A stretch of 64,000 nucleotides of DNA, from assembly GCA_905221605.1 (NCBI GenBank), contig CAJNDS010002311.1, forward strand, positions 279,501 through 343,500. The letters are read 5' to 3'. A program made the translations under genes and the position numbers. This document shows positions 33,214 to 43,190 of the stretch, in pieces (positions within the stretch are counted from its first letter, which is position 1; each line of letters starts with the position of its first letter). Origin of the DNA: Symbiodinium natans. Taxonomy: Eukaryota; Sar; Dinophyceae; Suessiales; Symbiodiniaceae. Below the pieces are notes generated by a model. The model did not search any database, was not told the origin of the DNA, and saw nothing but the letters and a program-made list of their open reading frames with translations.

Positions 33214-33260
33214 CTGCACGTAGGAGGGTAGCAATAAATTGCAATTTTTAGCTGCCTTAC

Positions 33261-33287
33261 CAGGAAGCTCAATAAGCCCAAAAAAGG
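33261..33287 (-). CDS. 27-nt exon after MITE B
   Basis: Two bases complete the codon left by 33,406, then FFGLIELP, then the consensus donor GTAAGG. Phase-consistent on both sides. Confidence 0.5.
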
Positions 33288-33409
33288 CTGAGGATCTAAA
33301 GTTACAGTATGATAAGGGCACCCTTTTTTGGGTTGGTTACCTTATGTTGCTTTCTAAGGGAACCTTGAACCCCAAAAAAGGGAACAAGGGGCACCACTGG
33401 GCTACCAAG
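33288..33409. mobile_element. MITE family B acting as an intron
   Basis: One arm is intact (CTACCAAG at 33,402-33,409, GTAGCC on the minus strand). The opposite arm is degenerate and has gained an acceptor tagatcctcag. The inferred intron spans 33,288-33,405. Confidence 0.6.
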
Positions 33410-33511
33410 ATTACAACTCTCATGCGCGTGCCACGTCCTCATCTGCCGGTGCAGCCTCCCCGTCTGGGGGTGCTGCCGCGCCATCCTCGCCATCAGTTCC
33501 AGGTAACTACC
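33406..33511 (-). CDS. coding exon spliced at MITE B
   Basis: Acceptor cccttatcag, then GSYLELMARMARQHPQTGRL and HRQMRTWHAHESCNL; over 80% of third positions are G/C. The donor GTAGCC is the arm of the family B element. It ends in phase 1, as the next exon requires. Confidence 0.6.
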
Positions 33512-33641
33512 CTGATAAGGGTTTAGGGTTTAGGGTTTAAGGTTTAAGGGTTTAGGTCTAGTCACGGGGCACGGCTTTCGGTTCGGTTTAGCGTTGAAGT
33601 GTTCAGAGCTTAACATAGGACCCAGGGTTTAGGGTTTCAAG

Positions 33642-33816
33642 GTTTAGTACTTGTTAACCAAGTATACCTGTACTTCTAACCCCCTTATGAGCCCCCTACG
33701 TGCCCTAACATGGTTATGAGTACAGTTGTAAGCACAGTAAACCTAAACCCTAAACCCTAAACCCTATTATAAGTACAGATAAAAGTGGTTATTCAGTACG
33801 ATGAACCTCCAAGCAG
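33642..33816. mobile_element. MITE family L, copy
   Basis: Arms aagtat/cagtacgatgaacctcc related to the palindrome at 59,002-59,124, with a telomeric insert in the middle. Confidence 0.5.
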
Positions 33817-33959
33817 GTTTCGGTATCACTTTGAGGACGAGGTGGGAATTCGACTCGATGAGGCGCAGGCTAGGACTGCTCTCAACTCGCGCCCCCACCC
33901 GAAACTCAAAGCCCCCAAACCCTCAACCTCCCCCCAACCCTAAGCCCTCCACCCCTCTA

Positions 33960-34112
33960 GCCCTAAACCCTAAACCCTAAACCCTAAACCCTAAACCCTA
34001 AACCCTAAACACTAAACCCTGAACCCTGAACCCTGAACCCTAACCCTAACCTAAACCCTAAACCCTAAACCCTAAACCCTAAACCCTAAACCCCAAACCC
34101 TAAACCCTCCCC
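33960..34112 (-). repeat. (CCCTAAA)n array
   Basis: About 20 units with some CCCTGAA and CCCTAAC variants. Confidence 0.95.
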
Positions 34113-34126
34113 CCGCGGGGGGCTGC

Positions 34127-34186
34127 TCATGCCTCTGGCTCCGCCGGCTTCTCCTCCGCAGGCATCTTGAGGAGATCGACATACTC
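34127..34186 (-). CDS. coding exon, possible C-terminus
   Basis: The acceptor gcag directly ends a CCCTAAA tract, followed by EYVDLLKMPAEEKPAEPEA and TGA. A GC donor (GAG|GCATGA) just before the stop leaves open that it is internal. Third positions strongly G/C. Confidence 0.6.
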   Translation of the reverse strand, partial: EYVDLLKMPAEEKPAEPEA

Positions 34187-34396
34187 CTGCGGTTTAGGGT
34201 TTAGGGTTTAGGGTTTAGGATTTGGGGTTTAGGGTTTAGGGTTTAGGGCGTTTTGGGGGCGTGAGCCTGTGCAGTGGAGACAAAAAAGAAACAGACAAGA
34301 AACGGAATGAATATCTGAGCTTGGTAAGAATATTTTGAAACCATGACTACACATACAAAATCTTCAGAAGCAACATGTGGACTCGGAACTACATAC

Positions 34397-34420
34397 CATG
34401 TTGATGTACTTGTCCAGTTT
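34397..34420 (-). CDS. 24-nt microexon
   Basis: Reads KLDKYINM between acceptor gcgacgcccccag and the strong donor GTATGT. A branch-point-like ctaac lies 15 nt upstream of the exon. Phase 0/0. Confidence 0.5.
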
Positions 34421-34510
34421 CTGGGGGCGTCGCGGTTAGCCTTTGAAGTTGTAAAGGCCGAAGTGCGCAAGAGCCCTAAACAGTCAAGGTGTCTTTCCCA
34501 ACTCCACTAC

Positions 34511-34556
34511 GACCCGGCAGGGACCATTTTTCGGTGCCCTGCTGACTTCTGGTGAC
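34511..34556 (-). CDS. coding exon, second of a phase-matched run
   Basis: Acceptor tttctag, one base completing the codon left by the previous exon, then SPEVSRAPKNGPCRV; donor GTAGTG. Phases agree with both neighbours. Confidence 0.5.
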
Positions 34557-34657
34557 CTAGAAACCCCAAACTCTTAACCTGAAAACCCTCAACCCTACCC
34601 CCAACCCCTAAACCCAAAACCCTAAACTTAAACCCTAAACCAAGTTGTCCTAGATAC

Positions 34658-34713
34658 CTGTGACGCACCCCATCACCCGCCGTGGTGCAGGCCTTCGTGG
34701 GCTTGAACTCCAC
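34658..34713 (-). CDS. coding exon, first of a phase-matched run
   Basis: A 56-nt exon reading VEFKPTKACTTAGDGVRH and ending in phase 2. Acceptor ctgtgccgcag, donor GTATCT. V-E-F-K-P is an ASH-type strand and also occurs in the exon at 23,891. Confidence 0.6.
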
Positions 34714-34957
34714 CTGCGGCACAGCAGATTTTGGGGGTTTAGGGGTTAGGGTCTATCAGGCTTGATAGGGCATCATCGGGTGTTTTAGCGGCTACAGGGT
34801 TTTACAGGGCCTTTTGAAAGATAAGGGGATTTTAAGGTTTATGAGCTTTTGGATTTACAGGGGCTTTCGTCTTAGTTAGGGCTTTGGGTTGAGGGCTTGA
34901 ATTGAGAAGGTGAATTTGGGGACCCTATACGTCGACTCTTGCTCAGAACTAATTTAG

Positions 34958-35105
34958 TTTAGGGCTTAGGGCTTAGGGCTTAGGGCTTAGGGCTTAGGGC
35001 TTAGGGCTTAGGGCTTAGGGTTTAGGGTTTAGGGTTTAGGGTTTAGGGTTTAGGGTTTAGGGTTTAGGGTTTAGGGTTTAGGGTTTAGGGTTTAGGGGTT
35101 AGGGT
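34958..35105 (+). repeat. GCTTAGGG then TTTAGGG array
   Basis: About ten GCTTAGG units switch abruptly to canonical TTTAGGG units. Confidence 0.95.
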
Positions 35106-35220
35106 TCAGTGTATTGCTAGAACACGTCAGCTAATGCTATACTTAGAGGATGTAATGTCTCCGGGTCTCCGGGGCCTGGAGTTTAGGGTTGAGGGTTTGA
35201 GGTTTATGGAAAGCTTGTAC

Positions 35221-35274
35221 GTGGGGGAAATGTGCCTGAACATGAATGCGACGCTCTGTTCCATGAAAAACTGA
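35221..35274 (-). CDS. coding exon, ASH-like
   Basis: A 54-nt exon reading QFFMEQSVAFMFRHISP, with acceptor tatcgtgttcag and donor GTACAA. S-V-A-F-M-F is a strand-like pattern. Confidence 0.5.
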
Positions 35275-35627
35275 CTGAACACGATACCAAATCACAAACC
35301 CTAAGCGCTAAACCCTAAACCCTAAACCCAAAACAAAAAACCCTTAAACCCGAAACCCTAAACCCTAAACAACCTGGGGACTCTTCTAAGTTGGGACCTC
35401 GTGTCGGGGGACCTTTTTCAGTAAGATCCTTCCCTGGACCTCCGGATGCTAAAAAACTGGGGTCTGAGAGGATTGAGGGGTTTAGGGTTTAGGGTTTTGG
35501 GTTTAGGGTTTAGGGTTTAGAGTCTGAGAGGATCTGGCAACCAACAAGTAAGTGGAGTCCAGAGGGGCCGAGGCCTTCTGTTCTAAGGGAAACGTAAACC
35601 GCAAACCCTAAACCCTAAACCCTAAAC

Positions 35628-35706
35628 CCTCAATGCCAAATAAGGGTTTGGAGTGCTAGCTAAGGAGGCCATGTTTGCGAGGTCATGGCGGAAGAGCCTT
35701 CTTGGC
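35628..35706 (-). CDS. coding exon with telomeric donor
   Basis: Acceptor cgggttttacag, then PRRLFRHDLANMASLASTPN and PYLALR; the donor is GTTTAG of the adjacent array. Confidence 0.5.
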
Positions 35707-35961
35707 CTGTAAAACCCGATTCTAGAGACCCTATACAATATGCCCCTGTACATGCTAAACCCTGAATCCTGAAAGCCTGGTTAACCCTTTTCCCTAAAAA
35801 CCGAAAGCCCGATTAACCCTTTTCCCTAAAACCGAACACCCTAAACCCCAAACCCTAAACCGCCAACATTAAACCCTACTTCAATTATTACCCTAAACCC
35901 TAAACCCCCATTCAATGATTACCCTAAACCCTAAACCCTAAACCCTACTTCAATCCTCAAC

Positions 35962-36049
35962 AGCACAAAGGCCGCGAAGGGCCTGGAGCCGTTGCGACTC
36001 TTTCGGCTGCAGCGAGAAGCAAATCGGTGTGACCTTGACGCCACCTTGG
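35962..36049 (-). CDS. coding exon, ASH/HYDIN-like
   Basis: The acceptor CCCTAG is the end of the telomeric variant array. The exon reads QGGVKVTPICFSLQPKESQR then LQALRGLCA, with donor GTTGAG. V-T-P-I-C-F-S-L-Q-P is a canonical ASH strand. A plus-strand frame is also open but less biased. Confidence 0.65.
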
Positions 36050-36054
36050 CTAGG

Positions 36055-36240
36055 GTTTGGGGTTTGGGATTTGGGGTTTGGGGATTGGGGATTGGGGATT
36101 GGGGTTTGGGGTTTGGGGTTTGGGGTTTGGGGTTTGGGGGGGTTTGGGGTGGTTTGGGGTGGTTTGGGGTGGTTTTGGGGTTTTTTGGGGTTTTTTGGGG
36201 TTTAGGGTTTAGGGTTTAGGGCTTAGGGTTTAGGATTTAG
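36055..36240 (+). repeat. TTTGGGG-rich variant array
   Basis: Units alternate ggtttgg, ggattgg and ggtttgggg before returning to TTTAGGG. Confidence 0.85.
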
Positions 36241-36510
36241 GGTTTAGGGATTAGGGTTGGGAGTGCAGGGCGATTGAGTTTAATTGGGGTTTGGGGCTTG
36301 GGGCTTGGAGTTTAGAGCTTGAATTAGCGTTTGGGGTTTGGGGTTTAGTGTTTAGAGCTGTAGGGTTTAGGGTTTGGGGTTTAGGGTCTAGAGAGTTCAC
36401 AGTTTGGGTTTAGGGTTTGTTTAATAGGGTTTGGGGTTGAGGGTTGGGGGTTTCCGGAGTTTAGGGTTTGGGGTTTCTGGAGTTTAGGGTTTATAAAGTT
36501 TAGAGTTAAA

Positions 36511-36615
36511 AGCCCTAAGCCCTAAGCCCTAAGCCCTAAGCCCTAAGCCCTAAGCCCTAAGCCCTAAGCCCTAAGCCCAAAGCCCTAAGCCCTAAGCCCT
36601 AAGCCCTAAGCCCTA
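36511..36615 (-). repeat. (CCCTAAG)n variant array
   Basis: About 15 units of the variant CCCTAAG, not CCCTAAA, showing local homogenisation of a variant heptamer. Confidence 0.9.
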
Positions 36616-36618
36616 GAC

Positions 36619-36640
36619 CAAATAGCAGAGAGAGCCACTG
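36619..36640 (-). CDS. putative 22-nt microexon
   Basis: Between acceptor catggttccag and donor GTCTAG, reading QWLSLLF. The donor is the edge of a CCCTAAG array. Confidence 0.35.
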
Positions 36641-36843
36641 CTGGAACCATGGGCGCCACCCGAACCCTAAGCCCGAAACCCTAAACACCAAACCTCGTCT
36701 TAGAGAAGTTGCACGGTCCCTCCTTAAAAGAAGCCCCTTATATACAACAACCCATACTTCAGAACCCTTTAGAAGAGGTAAGGGACCATAATCAGGGCCC
36801 GTGTAACTACCCTTAGACCTTAAGCAGCGCTCTCTGCAGGCAC

Positions 36844-36928
36844 TGTACAGTGCAGCCTTTCCGTGCTGCGGCCCGCGCCGTGTCGGTCATAGGCCGGTAG
36901 CAGAGCACGCAGGGTGTCGCCACGGAGT
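36844..36928 (-). CDS. coding exon, ASH-like
   Basis: An 85-nt exon reading SVATPCVLCYRPMTDTARAA then ARKGCTV, with acceptor gggctcagcag and donor GTGCCT. V-x-L-x-Y-R-P fits an ASH strand. Third positions about 70% G/C. Confidence 0.55.
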
Positions 36929-37091
36929 CTGCTGAGCCCGACGTCCTAGACCCGAAGCCCCACATCCTAAACCCTGAGAAGCCGAAGGGCCTCCCGGAGA
37001 CCCGGTCCCAAGACGTGACCTTACATGTTGTAAGGTTTCGGGTTTGGGGCTAGTAGAAACCTTATGTAGGGTTAGGGTTTAGGGTGTAGCA

Positions 37092-37307
37092 GTGGTCAGC
37101 TGCACGCAGTTGTGTGCAGACATGCCCACCCCAAGGCCACCCAGGCACTACTCAAAACGAGCCAAAAAAGAGCCAGCCAAAAAAGAGCCAGCCAAATCCA
37201 AGCCAGCCCACATCCAAACACTTCTGCACTCAATGCTGTACTTCGGACTAGTAGCTAGCACGCTGCCTTGTGTCCTGGAGCCTGATGCCTTGCTTTTTGC
37301 AAGGTGA
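37092..37307 (+). CDS. possible small lysine-rich ORF
   Basis: A 71-codon frame with a basic repeat KRAKKEPAKKEPAKSKPA made by two tandem gagccagccaaaaaa units, then a hydrophobic tail. Histone-tail-like composition may simply reflect the repeat. No splice or domain support. Confidence 0.2.
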   Translation: MVSCTQLCADMPTPRPPRHYSKRAKKEPAKKEPAKSKPAHIQTLLHSMLYFGLVASTLPCVLEPDALLFAR

Positions 37308-37329
37308 CATCTGAGAAGATGCCTTGGAA

Positions 37330-37800
37330 AAGATGTTAGATGTCGAGCTTTCGAGAGAGAAAATTTGGTTTTGCATTGGGCGGGCTTTATCACTGCTCCA
37401 TTCTGGATGTCGGGGTGTCAAGGCTGCATGGCGAAAGATCTGTTGCCATAAAGACGCCTTGCGAAAGTCATGTCTAGAAGCTTGCGAGAGCCAAATCAGC
37501 GTTTGCGTTGGGGGCCTTCTCATTGTTTCTATTCTCGACGTCGGGGTGTCATGGTGTTGATATGAACAGGCCTTGTGAGAGTCATGTCCAGAAGCTTACC
37601 AGAGCCAAATCAGCGTTTGCGTTGGGGGGTGTCTTCGGCCGGAGGGCCTTCTCATTGTTTTTTCTTCTCTATGCGGGAGCGTAAAGATTGCATGGCGATA
37701 GACCCTTTGCTAAACAGGTCTAGAAGCTTGCGAGAGCCAAATCAGCGTTTGCGTTGGGGGGTGTCTTCGGCCGGAGGGCCTTCTCATTGTTTTTCACTCG
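37330..37800. repeat. degenerate tandem repeat
   Basis: Three to four copies of a 115-150 bp unit that contains gagagccaaatcagcgtttg followed by gggccttctcattg (near 37,486, 37,607 and 37,733). Plus-strand frames across it read as repeats of the same peptide and are not supported as a gene. Confidence 0.6.
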
Positions 37801-38157
37801 AAGCGTCGCAAGACCTACTTGTGAAGGACATAAATGAAGCCTTCGTCCCTACATTTTTGAGGGCAGGGGCCTCCTCCCAATACGTGGCCCTTTTAGGGGC
37901 CTTCCAGGGCCTGTCCTTGCAAGGGGTGTTGGGCCCTCTCAGGATGCCTCCCAGAACCTTCAAGGCCTCCCAATTTTTGGCACCAAGCCCTTTGAGAGGC
38001 CTCCCAACCCCCTCCCAGAGGGGCCTCCCAGGGGCCTTTTAGAGGCTTGCAGGCCTCCCAGGAGCTTCTCAGGGGCCTCCCAAGACCCTCACTTCTAGAG
38101 CCTCAAAACAATTTGAACCTCCCAGACCCAGGGGCCTGCCAGGGGCCTCCCAGAAAT

Positions 38158-38240
38158 TTAGGGTTTAGGGTTTAGGGTTTAGGGTTTAGGGTTTAGGGTT
38201 TAGGGTTTAGGGTTTAGGGTTTAGGGTTTAGGGTTTAGGG
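38158..38240 (+). repeat. (TTTAGGG)n array
   Basis: About 12 perfect units directly after a GCCTCCCAG-rich minisatellite (37,880-38,155). Confidence 0.95.
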
Positions 38241-38471
38241 TGGGAGACCGGCTCTAGAGGGCTCAACGGTTGCTTAGATGTCAAGGTCTTGGGCTTATGC
38301 CAGTTTACCCTACTTTGGAGTAGACCCTGGAAAAGAAGTATATGCTTCTTAGGTATAGTAGCTATAGTACTTACAGTAGTAGGAACCCCAGAACCAAAAC
38401 AAGTATTAAAGTATAGTACCCTAAACCCTAAACCCTAAACCCTAAACAACCCTAAACGCTAAACCCTAAAC

Positions 38472-38541
38472 CCTCCGCCCTCCATTGAGTGAAAGCACTG
38501 AGCTCCATTGGCGGCAGCACGACATTGAGCATCTGGGCTAC
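38472..38541 (-). CDS. coding exon with donor in a telomeric repeat
   Basis: The excellent acceptor ctgtgttctgtcag opens VAQMLNVVLPPMELSAFTQW then RAE. The donor is G|GTTTAG at the first unit of a CCCTAAA array. Confidence 0.6.
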
Positions 38542-39182
38542 CTGACAGAACACAGAGTTTAGGGTTTAGAGTTTAGGGAGGTTGTGCAAGACGCTAGGTT
38601 CTATTTGCTGCACTAAACGATCACCCTACGACCCCCTAAAACTCTAAATCCTAAAACGAAGAAAAAAACCTTGTATGTCAAGGCATGAAGCTTCAGCTTT
38701 GGGGCCTTTCGTGGTTCAGACTTGCTGGGTGTGAGGCTTGAAGCAGGCGCCATGCCATATCCCGGAACAGAGTCCTGGTTTGGGGATGAAGGATCCTGAT
38801 TTCGGGTTAGCAGTGGTTGTCGCGCTCTCAAACCCTGAAGGTCCCAACGCGACTAAAACCAGTGGGTCTACCCCCCCCCCCCCCCCTCAAAAAAAAACAA
38901 AAACTCGACACACCCTCAACCACTTGTACATTCTAAGCCTCTAACTCTGAACACCCCAAAGCTTTCAACGCTAAAGCTAAACTCCCCAAGCACCCGAAAA
39001 TCACCCTAAGAAACACCCTGAAACCCTGAACCCTAACCCCGGCTCGCGCCTGGGAGAGAAACACCCTAAACCCTGAACCCTGAACCCTGAACCCTGAACC
39101 CTGAACCCTAAACCCTAAACCCTAAACCCTAAACCCTAAACCCTAAACCCTAAACCCCACCCCCCCCCCCCCCCCCTCTTGC

Positions 39183-39275
39183 CCTCTTGCTGGGCCGCCT
39201 TTGAGACGTTTGTGACCACGATGGAGTCCTTCGTGCTGGCGTCAGCGGGGATGGCGGCCAAGTCAAGCTTCGTCT
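39183..39275 (-). CDS. coding exon, ASH/HYDIN-like
   Basis: A 93-nt exon reading TKLDLAAIPADASTKDSIVV then TNVSKAAQQE. The L-D-L...I-P-A-D...D-S-I-V-V-T-N-V-S pattern is the canonical ASH repeat (strand, turn, V-x-N-x-S). Acceptor ggaattctcag, probable GC donor G|GCAAGA beside a C-run. Confidence 0.7.
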
Positions 39276-39967
39276 CTGAGAATTCCAAGCTCCTTAGACT
39301 CTTGCAGCCCTAAACCCTCAACCCTAAACCCTAAATCCTAAACCCTAAACCCTAAACCCTAACCCTAAACCCTTAAAGCCTTCGAGTTTCGGGTTTCGGG
39401 TTGGGGTTTAGAGTTTCGGGCTTCGCGCCCAAAGCTCAAAAAGGATGCGTTCGGCACATCGTTTGTTCATGACTCTGGGTTTAGGGTTTACTTTCAGGCT
39501 TTAAGAATGTTAGCATGTGGTGGGTTCAGGGTTTAGGGGTTTAGTATAGGGCGTACGTACTCTAGTTCTTGGTAGAGAATGGGGGAGTAAAGGTTGGAGG
39601 CTCGGCATAGAACTGTCCGAGTAGCAGGGCTATGATTAGATCAAATCACATCCGTCAGTATAGGGCGTACGTACTCGAGTTCTTGGCAGAGAATGGGGGA
39701 GTAAAGGTGTGCATCAACAGCCCGAACCCTGCATCCGATTTCTTCAGGGTTTACCTGCACCCACCCAAAAACACTAAAACCTCCACACCCTCAAACCCTA
39801 AAACCTGAAAACCATAAACCAACCTTAAGCGCACACCCTTAACCTAAACCGTAAACCTTCAACCCCAACGCCAACGGCCCATTCACAGCCCTAAACTTAT
39901 GCAAACCCTAAAACCTTAAACCTTAAAACTCAAACCCTAAACCAGAACTTACAAACCGCACCCACAC

Positions 39968-40001
39968 CACAGGCGGCGAAGGGGTAGCACGGGCGGCCGG
40001 T
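39968..40001 (-). CDS. short coding exon
   Basis: A 34-nt exon reading TGRPCYPFAAC, with ten of eleven third positions G/C. Acceptor gtgattacag, donor GTGTGG. Confidence 0.45.
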
Positions 40002-40250
40002 CTGTAATCACACCACGGACCTCAACCTTAGACCCTGAACTCCGAACCCTAAACCCCAAAACCCACGAGGGGGCCTTCATGAGGTCGTTAAAGGTACTTG
40101 GTGGGGGGGGTGTCTATTCGAGGTTTTGGGGCTGTCCCCATGTCCCCACGCCCAGAAGGCACCCAACCTTTACGCCTACACGTTTAGGGTTTAGGGCTTA
40201 TAGGGTTTAGGGGCTTATAGGGTTTACAGGGTTTAGGGGTAGCATCCAAC

Positions 40251-40335
40251 CCCTCTCCAGAAAACTAGTGAAGGTGAACTGGTGCTTGTCCGGGCCAGGG
40301 GACGGCGACATCCCTTGGCCAGTGCAGGATATCAC
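40251..40335 (-). CDS. putative exon after a poly-C acceptor
   Basis: The acceptor is a run of cytosines followed by ag. The best-biased frame reads VISCTGQGMSPSPGPDKHQF then TFTSFLER. Joining to the exon at 40,474 needs a non-GT donor, so the boundary is uncertain. Confidence 0.4.
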
Positions 40336-40473
40336 CTGGGGGGGGGGGGGGGGAGTTAAGGTTTCAGGGTTTGAAGGGAAATTAGGGCTTATAGTTTTAG
40401 AGTTTATGGGGCTTGCAGGGGGATTTGTAGGGTTTGCAAAGGTTATAGGGTTTATAGGGCCGTTTGTGTTTAC

Positions 40474-40753
40474 AGGCAGGGGGTCTGCTGGGAGAGGTGG
40501 CGGAGAAGCAGATTGGCCGCAGTGGAGAAGTACGCAGTGACATACTGGTCCGTGGCCACAGAGCCAAGGCTGCCCCGCTGCACGCCCAGAAGCTCCACAT
40601 CCACCATGTCTTGGTTTGCTTGGTTTTTGGCGCCGGTGACGAAGCCAAAGCCTCGAACCAGGAAGCGCTTGAGCAGTTCTTGTCGCAGTAGATTCGCCGT
40701 GCGCCTGGCGGTGCGTTCCATGGAGTCTGGGCAGCGGGTCCATCTCCAGCATC
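40474..40753 (-). CDS. long coding exon of unknown protein
   Basis: A 280-nt exon from acceptor ggccggtctgag to donor GTAAAC. It contains ERTARRTANLLRQELLKRFL, VRGFGFVTGAKNQANQDMVD and VELLGVQRGSLGSVATDQYV then TAYFSTAANLLLRHLSQ. Function not recognised. Two shorter overlapping frames are judged shadows. Confidence 0.6.
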
Positions 40754-40805
40754 CTCAGACCGGCCGGGAGGCTAAACCCTAAATCCTAAACCATAAATCC
40801 TAAAC

Positions 40806-40854
40806 CCAACAAGCTGGTCTCAAGCTTCTGCGCAGCGATGTGCAGGAGCCGCTT
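40806..40854 (-). CDS. coding exon with donor in a telomeric repeat
   Basis: Acceptor cgcgcatccag, then KRLLHIAAQKLETSLL and donor G|GTTTAG. It ends in phase 1, matching the next exon. Third positions mostly G/C. Confidence 0.55.
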
Positions 40855-40876
40855 CTGGATGCGCGTGGTTGGCACG

Positions 40877-40996
40877 GTTTAGGGTTTAGGGTCAGGGTTT
40901 AGGGTTTAGGGTTTAGGGTTTAGGGTTTAGGGTTTAGGGTTTAGGGTTTAGGGTTTAGGGTTTAGGGTTTAGGGTTTAGGGTTTAGGGGTTAGGGT
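40877..40996 (+). repeat. (TTTAGGG)n array
   Basis: About 16 units. It would lie at the end of the intron preceding the exon at 40,806-40,854. Confidence 0.95.
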
Positions 40997-41082
40997 TCAG
41001 GGTTCTAAGTCATACTTGGACTTCGAAAGTCGGGTTAGTAAGGTGGGGTAGGTCGATTGTGACAGGGTTTCTGGGGGTATGT

Positions 41083-41134
41083 ATGTATGTATGTATGTAT
41101 GTATGTATATATGTATGTATGTATGTATGTATGA
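41083..41134. repeat. (GTAT)n microsatellite
   Basis: About a dozen GTAT tetramers with one ATAT interruption. Confidence 0.9.
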
Positions 41135-42004
41135 TACTAAGTAGACTTACTTAGGAAGCCAAAGGAGCTTCCAAGTAGAACCCTAAAACCTAGAAACCCT
41201 AAATGTTAAACACGATTACCAAACCCGAACCCTAAACAATAAACCCTCCACCCTAGCCCTAAACCCTAAACCCCAAACCCCAAACCCTGTATCTAGGTTA
41301 TAAGTCCACGGACTTAGGGTTTAGGGTTTAGGGTTTAGGGTTTGGGGTTTGGGGTTTGGGGTTTAGGGCGGAACACAAAACTGGGTTGCTTCAAAGGAGA
41401 GCGATTCATCACCCCCAAACCCTGAAGCCTTTTGAAACCTCTCTTGGTAGTCCGGTAACCATATATCATAATGAGGGCACCCTTTTTGGGTTGCTGGCTT
41501 TGTAAGGGAAACCATAACCAAAACAGAAGGGGAAAGGGAGCAAGTTCTAGACTATGGAACCTCAGACACCAAGAAGTCTTCACGCACAAATGTAAGGGAC
41601 CATATTGGACGACCCGAACGTTACCCTGAGACTACACATCCCCACCCCCACAGGACCTACAAAGTATGTGACTCAAGCCCCCAAACCCTCACTATTCGGC
41701 GGGATACTGAGTACAGTATAGGAAGGTCAAAGGTTTAAGCCTTGCCTTATAGATCCAGGTCATTACACGGCTTGGGATTTGTTGCTTTCCATTGTTGGGG
41801 CATTGCGCTGGCAGCCACTTGCCATTTGACCCTGGCAGACTTCAGCATTTGGGGGGGGGGGGGGGCCCGCGGCTTGCTTAGGTTTGCAGTTTAGTCGTGG
41901 AGGTCTCAGTGGAGGTCTCAGGGGGGCTTGAAACAAAGTAGGTGTTCGGGTTTGGGGTTTAAAGTTCAGGGTTTCGGGTTTCGAAGGCAGACCAAGCTAT
42001 CTAC

Positions 42005-42093
42005 AACTGTGAGCCATGTAGTCTTGCTGGAGTTTTGCAGACCCTTCCCTGCCGGGCGGCAAAATCGCGCACGCAAAGGTCACCAGTGATGAC
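42005..42093 (-). CDS. coding exon, possible ASH strand
   Basis: An 89-nt exon with acceptor accgccggcag and donor GTAGAT. One frame reads SSLVTFACAILPPGREGSAK then LQQDYMAHS. L-V-T-F-x-x-x-I-L-P-P-G fits an ASH strand. A second frame and the antisense are also open. Confidence 0.45.
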
Positions 42094-43132
42094 CTGCCGG
42101 CGGTCAGTTTTTGAAAGAAGGGGGTCCCTGTTTCCCTAAACCCTAATCCCTAAACCCTAAACCCTTTTCCCTGTACGGCCAGCCCCTGAACCCCGAACCC
42201 TGTAGAACTGACAGGTGGAGGGTGCCCCAAATCCAAATTCAGCCCAATTGCGGTGTGGGGCCTAGTGTCCCTCCCCATGGTCATCATAAAACAACAAGCA
42301 AAATGTGAAAAGTCTAAACACAGTCGGCTCTTTTGTAGCCTAAACCTCCATACCCCCGGAAAGCACCAGAAGCCATCACAAGTCGTCTTCTACCCCGAAC
42401 CCAAAGCAAGCGTGGCATTCCTGATGAGCTTTGTCTATGGGACCCAAATTCAATGGCAGTTTCTTTTGAATTTTTGGGGTACCAACATTTATGGACCCTC
42501 CCTCAAGAAGAACTACAGTTAACTGTCCAGGTCCTCTCGAATTCAGAGACTTGGTGCTTCTTCCTCCTAGCGGGCTAAGCTCTGACGTTAGAAGCGCCCC
42601 CCCAAAATCAAGACTCATGGAGAGCAGTGCCAAGAGCATCATGTCGACAGATCAGCTCAAAACCCCCAAGCCCGAACCCCAAACCCCAAACTTTAAGCCT
42701 CAAATCCCTGATATAGCCCGGAACTTCTTAAGACTGGCCCGGGACCTCAAGTTCAAACTGAGATTTCAACCACCCTCCCCCCCCTCCCCCCCACACCCCA
42801 CCGCAAATAAGGGCCTCCCCCTAGATACCCTAAACCCTAAACCCTAAACCCCCTAAACCCTAAACCCTAAACCCTAAACCCTAAACCCTAAACCCTAAAC
42901 CCTAAACCCTAGAAGGCTTCGGAGGGCTCGAAGTTGGGTAAGCAGTCTGATTATGCAGGTTCCAGCTCCCCTAACCTTTCAACCTTACACCCTAAACCCT
43001 GAAGCCCCCTTAAGCCCTAAAACCAGTACCTCGAAACCTTAAACCCCCACACCCTAAACCCTGAAGCCCTAAAGCCAACTAGTAGAGTAAGGGGTTAAGA
43101 AGCCCAAACATAAACGCAAAGGACGCTCGCAC

Positions 43133-43190
43133 CTTGCACAGGATCTTGTTGTCCATCTCCTGAGCGACTTCTTCGTGTTGCTTTCCAGCC
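43133..43190 (-). CDS. coding exon
   Basis: A 58-nt exon reading AGKQHEEVAQEMDNKILCK, with acceptor ctatacaccag and donor GTGCGA. Helical, charged; no domain recognised. Confidence 0.5.
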
